This document shows, piece after piece, positions 55,301-61,825 of a DNA stretch of 64,000 nt. Position 1 is the first letter of the stretch. Each line of letters begins with the position of its first letter. Under the pieces are notes generated by a model that had not been told where the DNA came from, did not search any database, and saw only the letters and a program-made list of their open reading frames with translations. This DNA comes from Bacteroidetes Order II. bacterium (GTDB lineage: Bacteria; Bacteroidota; Rhodothermia; Rhodothermales; UBA2364): contig JAEUSQ010000021.1 of NCBI GenBank assembly GCA_016788705.1, positions 1 to 64,000 of the forward strand, in the 5' to 3' direction. A program made the position numbers and the translations under genes.

Positions 55301-55741
55301 CAGATTGACCAATGTTGCTTTTCGAATAAAACCGTATTGGGCAGCATTGCTCCACTGGTACCTGAAAATTAATCCAAGAGTCTGGTTAATCTCTTCAAAA
55401 ATAAGCTCATTTCCATAAATACTTTTATACAAATTTCGCTGGGTTTCAAAATGACTTCTATTTCTTTCAGAGAAGGGTTCCCAGACGTAAACACCTGCCT
55501 TGTTTTTACCTCGGATAATGGTTTTGGAGCCAGTATATTCGGCACCATCTGTAATTTTGTCTTCGGTATAATATGGGAAAAGCGAAAAATCAGCACTTAT
55601 CCGGCCTGCCGTAAGTCCGCCGTTACTCGAAACAAACATCCAATGATTCGAGGAGCTCAAAATTGTCATAAAGAATGGCCTCATTTTATCAATATTGGTA
55701 ATTTGATAAAATGTAGTGTTGCCGAAGACGACCTGTTTCAT
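52334..55741 (-). CDS. Probable GH149 beta-1,3-glucan phosphorylase
   Basis: An 1135-residue protein without a signal peptide, hence cytoplasmic. The N-terminal beta-sandwich contains SNGGLTAGRISADFSLFPYYT; the (alpha/alpha)6-like part holds GNWRDIFQNWEAL (448-460), GYWGDHQVIYLLKFLEF and RPEWNDANNALVGNG (629-643), resembling the W-N-D catalytic segment of GH94-type phosphorylases. Size and order fit GH149, enzymes that phosphorolyse beta-1,3-glucan to glucose-1-phosphate. It lies among GH16 and GH30 genes and a sugar importer, which supports this. GH161 or a related uncharacterised family remains possible. The gene is clearly A+T-richer than most of the window. Confidence 0.72.
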   Translation of the reverse strand: MKQVVFGNTTFYQITNIDKMRPFFMTILSSSNHWMFVSSNGGLTAGRISADFSLFPYYTEDKITDGAEYTGSKTIIRGKNKAGVYVWEPFSERNRSHFETQRNLYKSIYGNELIFEEINQTLGLIFRYQWSNAAQYGFIRKATLVNLNAENCQLDVLDGLQNILPAGVGSDLQNFYSNLVDAYKQSELAMPLGLGIYALSAIIVDRAEPSEALKANTVWSFGLQNPINLLSTFQLESFRNGRTIHPEIENKGEKGAYFICETLSLTANDVKEWYMVADVHKSHSEVIHLMEALKQPTRLIKDVLADVAEGTSNLLKLACNADGLQNTSDPLKDSRHFSNVLFNIMRGGIFDDQYLISKSDFLSYLNNANKHIFKLISEEAIKWPEKFDFNFITQLYLFDTNTDFQRLSKEYLPLYFSRRHGDPSRPWNKFYVNTINETDGSKVLDYQGNWRDIFQNWEALAMSFPEYAESMVYKFLNATTFEGYNPYRVSKDGFDWEIIEPDDPWAYIGYWGDHQVIYLLKFLEFITAYKPDLLGNLFDKESFVYAHVPYKIKKYQDIVLNPKDTITFDHVMDLRIREERTNVGSDACLVKDEDNNIHHVNFIEKILAVILSKISNFIPEAGIWMNTQRPEWNDANNALVGNGVSMVTLYYLRRFLVFFEKILCTSPVSEVKISQELIDCYKNIRKVLEDNVALLSSEITDSDRRNIMDQLGEAASSYRWHVYDHGFWGKKRTISIEGIQRFNKVSLQFIDHTIQSNKRPDGLYHAYNLASFEGQAVQVSRLTVMLEGQVAALSAGILDAKQVVQVLNALKQSPLYVEDRNSYILYPDKKLPGFLEKNTFDESEIKNCLLIQELIEKGNKSIIERDALGYYHFNKNFKNNNDLKDGLSNLISLHYVHYNEVELNKIYLIYEKIFNHKAFTGRSGTFYAYEGLGSVYWHMVSKLLLAVLENIFKAYQEKVAKKDFDALVQHYYDLYEGLGVHKSPQAYGAFPTDAYSHTPSRKGAQQPGMTGQVKEDIICHWGELGVQIQNGQLHFKPIILTKKTFKSDPFLFTYTDVKNKQNKYLIPENSMAFTYCQVPVIYELGDKISMTVTLKNQEEIVFNTSVLSAELSEAIFLRKGIVQSIKVCINPNALI

Positions 55742-55786
55742 TATGGAGGATTTTTTTAAAAAAATAGATTATTCGTACAACAGATA

Positions 55787-56629
55787 TTACATTTCTTGAT
55801 ATACTTTCACGTAATCTATGATCATTTTTTGTGGGAAATTGGTGCCCGCATTAGGTGCCCCCACGTAGTTTCCGCCTACCGCCACATTCAGGATCATAAA
55901 GAAAGGATGGTCATAAACCCATTGCCCGTTTGTAGGAATATCTTTTTTAGTGATCCGATGAAAGAGCAAATCATCCACAAAAAAATCAATCCGGTCTTCA
56001 AACCATTCAACCGCATACACGTGAAACCCGGTATCAAATCGGCTGTTTTTGAGGACATATTTTCCCGTTAATGGGTTTGCACCAGAAAAACCGGGACCAT
56101 GCAAGGATCCGTTTAGAACAGAAGGTTCTTGGCCGCGTTGTTCCATGATGTCTATTTCACCACATAAAGGCCACGTTGCTGTTTCAATGTTATCACCCAA
56201 CATCCAAAAAGCGGGCCAAATTCCTTGACCATATGGTGTTTGAATACGGGCTTCAAAACGACCATATTTTTGTGTGAAAATATCTTTTGTTTTGATACGT
56301 GCAGAGGTATAACTGGCACCTCCAAAATTTTCTTTTATGGCCGTAATAACGAGGTTTCCGCTTCCATCTAAAGCAGCATTTTGAGGTCTATTGGTGTAAT
56401 ACTGTAACTCCGAATTGCCCCATCCATTTTCCCCTCTACCAATATCAAAGGACCACTTTTGGGCATTAGGAAGCGTCCCTGCTTGTCCATCAAAGTCGTC
56501 CGACCAAGTCAGACTCCAATTTCGTTCAGGTAAATTCTGTCCTTCATTTAGATCACAACCACTTGTCAAGAAAAAGAATAAAATGCCTGTGAGAACCCAA
56601 TAGTTAGGGTTATATCTAAAATTTATCAT
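55787..56629 (-). CDS. GH16 endo-beta-1,3-glucanase (laminarinase) lipoprotein
   Basis: A 280-residue lipoprotein (FFFLTSGC, lipid at C25) with one GH16 domain. The catalytic motif is E158-I-D-I-M-E163 in CGEIDIMEQRG, with E158 as nucleophile and E163 as acid/base; WSDDFDG, GRGENGWGNSELQYY, YGRFEARIQTPYGQGIWPAFWM and FFMILNVAVGGN are typical of laminarinases. It would cut beta-1,3-glucan at the cell surface. ATG 56629 is chosen because it precedes the lipoprotein signal; the frame is open to 56659. Confidence 0.95.
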   Translation of the reverse strand: MINFRYNPNYWVLTGILFFFLTSGCDLNEGQNLPERNWSLTWSDDFDGQAGTLPNAQKWSFDIGRGENGWGNSELQYYTNRPQNAALDGSGNLVITAIKENFGGASYTSARIKTKDIFTQKYGRFEARIQTPYGQGIWPAFWMLGDNIETATWPLCGEIDIMEQRGQEPSVLNGSLHGPGFSGANPLTGKYVLKNSRFDTGFHVYAVEWFEDRIDFFVDDLLFHRITKKDIPTNGQWVYDHPFFMILNVAVGGNYVGAPNAGTNFPQKMIIDYVKVYQEM

Positions 56630-56658
56630 TGCATTTTTGGTTTTAAAAGTGAGGTACA

Positions 56659-58062
56659 TTAGTTGTAAAAATAAATGTTATCGGCATAAAAATTACTGAT
56701 GTTTGTTCCTTCAAAAACGATCTGTGCCAAGCTTGTTCTGCTTGTCAGTCCGGTCATTACAGAGAAGGGAATATCAATGCTTATCCACCTATTGCCGCCT
56801 AGGGTCGGTGCTGTATAAGTGATGGTATGACTTTTGTCATTATTGCCTCCAAAAGCACCATCTGCGCCAAAGTCAACAAGCTGGATTTTGAATGTTGCCC
56901 CTGTTGCGAGCGTACCGGGTATGAAAATATCGGTATGAAAATGGGTCATCGAACTGGCATTAATGACAGGGTTTGCAAATTCAATTCCAACAAAATTAAA
57001 TGCGGTGTAATTTAACACATTGTCATTATTAATTTTAAAATCGGCAGATTGGGTGGTTTGGAAAGGTGCCCAATAGCCATTATAGTACCCTACTGGGACA
57101 TTAGTATAGGCATCACTAAATACGGAAATAACCCGGTTTGCGGCCCTGGTAGGGGATGGGGCGGAAACAAAAACACCTGTACCCGTGAGGGTAAGGCTAC
57201 CTTTTGCCGTAACATCTCCCAATTTAGCTGTAATCGTGGCAGTGCCTTGTCCTACAATGGTTGCAATACCTTTTGCATCTACGGAAGCAACTTCCGGCTT
57301 GGAACTGATAAAGGTGAAATAATTTGGGGTAACATTAACCCCCTGATTTTCTCCCCAAGGCATATTGAAGAGGACTTGTAGGTTAGAAATATTGGCATTA
57401 ATTCCCACAAAGCCAGATTTGTTTTGATTTTCACCATTCAATATGGAAGGTTGTGGATGCGCAATGGTTCCTAGTTTTTCAAACTGCACTTCGTCTATCC
57501 AAAAAGAGTATCCATTTCCGCTTTGATTCCCCGCAGAAACATAAAACAAGCCTTTTTCACTTTTTAGCGCTGCTGGATTGGGAATGGGGATGATCACTTT
57601 TTGCCATGTAGTGCCCACTTTTAGGTCGCTAAAACCTGCTTGGAACTTATTTTCGCCCAAGTCAACCCCAAAACCAATAGCGCCAATGGTTGCGGCTTCT
57701 GTCGCTTTTACCCAAAAAGTAAGGGCATCGTATTGTGTTAGGTCTCTGCCAACCTGCGTAAAAAAAGCACCTCCAGCATAGGTTCCTAGGCGATCTCCTG
57801 CATTGGGCACATCAAATCGCATGGATTGGGCCGTATTGTTATAGGTGACTTTTTTGTCCACCTGAAAAGCCGTGGGTACAGTACCTGAAAAGGCGGCATA
57901 ATTCAAGCCTCCAGAAAATGAATCCAGAAAAACATCGGGATTATTTGGATAGGTTGCAGCCGTAAAAACGCTGTCATCGTTTTGGCAACCGCTCAATAAG
58001 AGGGTGTAACAAACAACGCCTATTACATTGAGCAAACGATTCATGGATGTATTGTTTTTCAT
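56659..58062 (-). CDS. Surface glycan-binding lipoprotein
   Basis: A 467-residue lipoprotein (signal with LLLSGC) with no catalytic motif. It holds an N-terminal jelly-roll-like region (about 45-200, FSGGLNYAAFSG, YDALTFWVKA, GYSFWIDEVQFEKLG), a bacterial Ig-like group 2 segment (about 235-305, SSKPEVASVDAKGIATIVGQGTATITAK) and a C-terminal jelly-roll-like region (about 320-467, FVGIEFANPVINASSMTHFHTDIF, ending NISNFYADNIYFYN). This layout fits surface glycan-binding proteins of laminarin loci. An alternative ATG lies 18 bases downstream. It sits directly before the GH16 gene. Confidence 0.78.
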   Translation of the reverse strand: MKNNTSMNRLLNVIGVVCYTLLLSGCQNDDSVFTAATYPNNPDVFLDSFSGGLNYAAFSGTVPTAFQVDKKVTYNNTAQSMRFDVPNAGDRLGTYAGGAFFTQVGRDLTQYDALTFWVKATEAATIGAIGFGVDLGENKFQAGFSDLKVGTTWQKVIIPIPNPAALKSEKGLFYVSAGNQSGNGYSFWIDEVQFEKLGTIAHPQPSILNGENQNKSGFVGINANISNLQVLFNMPWGENQGVNVTPNYFTFISSKPEVASVDAKGIATIVGQGTATITAKLGDVTAKGSLTLTGTGVFVSAPSPTRAANRVISVFSDAYTNVPVGYYNGYWAPFQTTQSADFKINNDNVLNYTAFNFVGIEFANPVINASSMTHFHTDIFIPGTLATGATFKIQLVDFGADGAFGGNNDKSHTITYTAPTLGGNRWISIDIPFSVMTGLTSRTSLAQIVFEGTNISNFYADNIYFYN

Positions 58063-58113
58063 CGAATTTCAGATTGACTGTGAATATGATAAATGGACTG
58101 CCCTTCAATTATA

Positions 58114-61100
58114 TTATTTGTTTCCTAAGTTGATATGGACGTAGGTTCTGATTTCCCATTCCGTACCATTTGGATAACCAACAGCATTGGGATTAGGTAC
58201 CCATTTCCCATAAGCATCTAACATTTGTGTTGGATTGTAGCGCGGTGAATAACGGTCTAAAGTCCTCCAGACTCCACGTAATCCAATGCGTGTTCCGGGT
58301 AATGCAAACCAATCTGGCTTTGCAATTTCGGTAGATAAATCGGCCATTAATTGAACAGGGAAAGTCAAATTAAAATCGCGATGATAGTCGAACGGTCCCC
58401 AGTCATTTATTTTTGCCGAAGCAATTAATTTACTTTTATTAAAGATCGCGCGGAGGTCTCCGCCAAATCGTGTAACGGTACGCGGGTCACTCCCATTTGC
58501 TTGTGCCGTTCCAGCAAAAAGGTTGGCAATAATCCCCACTTCCGGGCTAATCTTCGAGACCATTCTGGAATGCACTTCCCAAAGATCTTTGGCTGGAGGC
58601 GCCCCATTGAAGGGGAAGGAACTTCTGCCATCTGGGAATATCCCGACGGCGGCGTCTTGGGTGGTGGGCAGGTGACGATAAATAAAGCCCAGATTCATGG
58701 CAAAAGGTGCATCTTCTGCACGGTCGTTGTCCCACTCATACATCCAGGAAGCGGGGGTTGGATCGTAGCTCAATAAGATTTCTCCGGCAATTTGCTCTCT
58801 ATTAGCCCTTACTGCAAACGGGTCTGTAAGGATGTTTCGTGGTCTTCCCGGAGCGGGTACACTCGTACTAATGGGGCCTTCGAGGGGTTTTTGCCACAAA
58901 AAGTTAGGCGCAATTTGTAGTTGGCCAGTAGCAACGGTAAAACCGGTTAAAAAGTTGTACTGATTGCCGCTTCCGCTGTCCTTTAAACGCCATCCAGTAA
59001 AGGTTTTCGTTTGATCTGCACCTCCAGAAGCCACCAATCCTTGTGCAGCACCTTGGGCATACCAATTAAACTTTCCGCCTGTATAGGTGATTTTCGCCTT
59101 TCCACCCCAATTGTCCTTTGCCTCAATTTGGTGTTGGAAGACTTGGTAATTACCCTCCGTTCCTCTTTGTACTTGATAGACCCTGCCATTGAGAGGCTGA
59201 CCTGCCCAAATTCCACCTAAATCGAAGATAAATTTATCTAGTTTGCGATTTAAGTGCAACGCTACCCTTCGGGTTTTGGGTTGTGGAATGGCAAACGAGC
59301 TTTGTACATTTGCTTGTTCTTGTAGGTCTTCGTGATAAACGCCCGTTAGTTCGGACTTTCCGACTTTTCGGCCATATTTGAGCAAAAATGCGGGATTTGC
59401 ACCCCACCATAATTGTGGCCCGAAAGCCGCCTTGAAATGTTTGAGCGTTTTCTTGCCTTCTACTTCAAAACCAAGGGGGGCCGTGGCATTGTAAATGTCA
59501 ATCATCGGGCCATAATTGGCTTCTGGATACAAGCCAAAGAAATCGCCTTCGTAACCCCAATGATAATGCCCAATTCGGTAAAAACCGTTTAGATTAAACC
59601 AATCATGATTCCAGTTATAGCTTGCACTATATACTTGCACGCGGTTCACATCATCCAATTGCACGTTCCCATTGTCCGAATTCAAAACAACGGGTCGGCC
59701 TCGGTTTTCATAAAAGATTTGGTCTATCGGGTTTTGGGCCACATTCCCCAAGACATTAAAGGTGGCATTGGCCATCATGTTGGCAACGGGCTTTGCCTCT
59801 ATCCCAACATAAAACGATTGCATATGATCAAACCCTAATTGCTTGGGATAATCGGTACTGCCGGAAGCAGCGGTTGTTGGGGTGGAAATGAGGCTCCCGC
59901 CTGTGTTGAAGGTAGAAAACTCTGCGGTGAATCGGGATAATTTTATTTTTTCGCCCGCTTGTCCCTGAATGGCGGCTTTGTCTGAGCGCGCCCTTAAGAC
60001 AGCCTCCATGATGTTTGTTGCTGCAAAATGGGCTTCTACTTTTGCCGTCGTCGTCCCAGTTGTATAGGGATTCAGTTGATGCACATCCTTCAATAAGTAA
60101 TAAGCAGCACGCGGATAGAGCTGGTATAAGCCTTGTGCGTTGGTCGGACCTTTTGCACAAATTCCAAACCATTCTTCATTCATGTTGTTTTGGCCTTCGC
60201 GGAAGTCGAACTGATAACCTCCGTTCCCCCAAGAGGCGTTGCTGTCGTGAACATCCAAATTTTTGGTTTGTCCATATTTCCACCATCCATCACTAAATTG
60301 GAAAGTAAATCCCCCAAGAGAATTGCCTGCTTTACCTAAGCCTTTGGCATTGAGATACATTTCTTTCCAGTTCTCTTTTAGGTAATGGGCTTGTGCTTTT
60401 TGATCTTCGTCGTTGGTGAGCGCATTAAAGGCATCCGAGCCGAACTCGGTGAGGAGGACAGGCTTGCCATATTCTTTCTTTACCCGCTCAAACAAGTCTC
60501 CAAAAGAGACCCCACGATACACATTGGTTCCAAAAATATCTACATCTGGACACTCTTGGGCGATAATATCCAAGAAAAGTAAATCACCATTACATAGGGC
60601 AATCGGATAGCTTTTATCAATCGCCTTCATTGCAAGGGCAGCCTCGTTGAAGAGTTTATACATGTCTCTTGCTCTCTTGGTAGATTGCCTATCTGCTATT
60701 GGGATGTCTTCCGTTTCTGCACCCGACCAGAAGAGGCCGTAGTTGTTTTCATTTCCCAAGAGATATAAGAGCAAGCCCCTCGTGTTTTTATAGGTGGTCA
60801 CCATCTCGGTGACTTCCTTCAGGAGCAGGGCTTTGGTCTTGGGATCTGCATAATCGGTATTGGCAATCCAAGCGCCCTCTATGGTTAGTCCATACCGACC
60901 AAACGAATGATTGAGCATGGTATAGATTCCATAGTTGTCATATATATATTCGATCCACTTTTTAGGAATGCCTGTATAAACCCGAATGGCATTTACATTC
61001 ATGTTTTTTAAAAGCGCCATTTCTTCGTCTAAAGCCGCCTTAATGGTTACTTCAGACTGATTCCATAAGCTATAATTAAAGTTGGTACCAATCGGGAAAT

Positions 61101-61251
61101 AATCCCAATTCATACCATTCACCATAAGCGGCTTGCCATCTACCACAAGGGAGATTCCCGACGCATCCTGCTGGATTGTGGTTTTGCCAGGTTGTGCGAA
61201 AGCCATAAGTGGTAAGGTGGCGAGGGATAAAACCAATAAAAACTGCTTCAT
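58114..61251 (-). CDS. GH5/GH2-like glycosidase fused to a probable outer-membrane barrel
   Basis: A 1045-residue protein with signal peptide (1-19, ending MAFAQ). Residues about 30-395 form a TIM-barrel glycosidase of the GH2/GH5 clan: VNGMNWDYFPIG at the start, E168 in LYLLGNENNYGLF as candidate acid/base and E269 in PVLLTEFGSDAF as candidate nucleophile. From about 400 to 1045 there is no glycosidase signature; the sequence alternates hydrophobic, aromatic and polar residues, contains many Y/W/F-ended strands, and ends TEWEIRTYVHINLGNK, as in outer-membrane beta-barrels. It is the first gene of the beta-glucan operon and is likely a membrane-anchored glycosidase. Confidence 0.78.
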   Translation of the reverse strand: MKQFLLVLSLATLPLMAFAQPGKTTIQQDASGISLVVDGKPLMVNGMNWDYFPIGTNFNYSLWNQSEVTIKAALDEEMALLKNMNVNAIRVYTGIPKKWIEYIYDNYGIYTMLNHSFGRYGLTIEGAWIANTDYADPKTKALLLKEVTEMVTTYKNTRGLLLYLLGNENNYGLFWSGAETEDIPIADRQSTKRARDMYKLFNEAALAMKAIDKSYPIALCNGDLLFLDIIAQECPDVDIFGTNVYRGVSFGDLFERVKKEYGKPVLLTEFGSDAFNALTNDEDQKAQAHYLKENWKEMYLNAKGLGKAGNSLGGFTFQFSDGWWKYGQTKNLDVHDSNASWGNGGYQFDFREGQNNMNEEWFGICAKGPTNAQGLYQLYPRAAYYLLKDVHQLNPYTTGTTTAKVEAHFAATNIMEAVLRARSDKAAIQGQAGEKIKLSRFTAEFSTFNTGGSLISTPTTAASGSTDYPKQLGFDHMQSFYVGIEAKPVANMMANATFNVLGNVAQNPIDQIFYENRGRPVVLNSDNGNVQLDDVNRVQVYSASYNWNHDWFNLNGFYRIGHYHWGYEGDFFGLYPEANYGPMIDIYNATAPLGFEVEGKKTLKHFKAAFGPQLWWGANPAFLLKYGRKVGKSELTGVYHEDLQEQANVQSSFAIPQPKTRRVALHLNRKLDKFIFDLGGIWAGQPLNGRVYQVQRGTEGNYQVFQHQIEAKDNWGGKAKITYTGGKFNWYAQGAAQGLVASGGADQTKTFTGWRLKDSGSGNQYNFLTGFTVATGQLQIAPNFLWQKPLEGPISTSVPAPGRPRNILTDPFAVRANREQIAGEILLSYDPTPASWMYEWDNDRAEDAPFAMNLGFIYRHLPTTQDAAVGIFPDGRSSFPFNGAPPAKDLWEVHSRMVSKISPEVGIIANLFAGTAQANGSDPRTVTRFGGDLRAIFNKSKLIASAKINDWGPFDYHRDFNLTFPVQLMADLSTEIAKPDWFALPGTRIGLRGVWRTLDRYSPRYNPTQMLDAYGKWVPNPNAVGYPNGTEWEIRTYVHINLGNK

Positions 61252-61420
61252 ACTAAAAAATCATTTAATTGGTTAACAGGCATTTTGCCAGTGGTCTTGG
61301 GCATTGGGGTTTTGCTACCAGATGGAGAGTGGGAGAAACCTTTTGTTCTTGGTTACATTGGCTGGGGTCAACCGACCGATGGCCTTCCGAAACATGGAGA
61401 ACGTATTTTTTTGCCCCACC

Positions 61421-61432
61421 GAAAGCGCTTTT
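61421..61432. promoter_or_regulatory. Palindrome GAAAGCGCTTTT (candidate operator)
   Basis: The core AAAGCGCTTT (61422-61431) is a perfect 10-bp palindrome and differs in one end base from the perfect GAAAGCGCTTTC at 40903. It lies just downstream of the putative promoter of the beta-glucan operon and 170 bases before the first gene, a position that would allow repression. Confidence 0.45.
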
Positions 61433-61445
61433 AGAACTCTGGATT

Positions 61446-61475
61446 GAAACTAAATCATTATAGAGAAGATGACAA
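61446..61475 (-). promoter_or_regulatory. Putative promoter of the beta-glucan operon
   Basis: On the minus strand TTG (61475-61473) and TAGTTTC (61452-61446) are separated by 20 bases, similar in sequence and spacing to the putative promoter at 40893-40923 and to the Bacteroidota consensus. Transcription would start near 61440. Confidence 0.4.
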
Positions 61476-61527
61476 AAGACTTAGGGGATTTAAAGACGGT
61501 GTTTTCACCAGACATAATCCAGACAGG

Positions 61528-61550
61528 AATAAAAGGCAGCAGCTTTTATT
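61528..61550. terminator. Possible terminator hairpin
   Basis: AATAAAAG and CTTTTATT form a perfect 8-bp stem with a 7-base loop. It is A/T-rich and weak; it may stop transcription from the GH20 gene that ends at 61826. Confidence 0.35.
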
Positions 61551-61825
61551 TTATATCCCCTAAAACAAGGATGCTTTATTTGAGGTTTTTAGCACAGTAT
61601 TTGGACCAAGAACCCCCAAAAGAGCTTTAAGATGTGAAAAAAAGTAGCCAGACAAAGCACTGGCGAAGGAGAGACCGAGGAGGGGATGTCTTGGTTTCAA
61701 GATTAATGGATTTATATCATGTGTTGCGGTTGCGTAGAAAGGCTTCCAAAAAACAAAAAGTTTTGCAAGCAACACGAGAGGTTACCTACAAAACTTTGTC
61801 TTGCTATCAACTTGTTTAGCGGGGA

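Larger units (their letters stand above)
61252..61825. other. Intergenic region with promoter of the beta-glucan operon
   Basis: These 574 bases hold no convincing gene. Visible are a putative minus-strand promoter (61446-61475), a GAAAGCGCTTTT palindrome (61421-61432) and an AATAAAAG/CTTTTATT hairpin (61528-61550) that could end transcription from the GH20 gene. A 71-codon frame at 61560-61775 has no recognisable content. Confidence 0.55.

Noticed and set aside
61560-61775. 71-codon minus-strand frame before the beta-glucan operon
   Set aside because: No recognisable motif, no ribosome binding site, and it lies in a region with hairpins and promoter-like elements.
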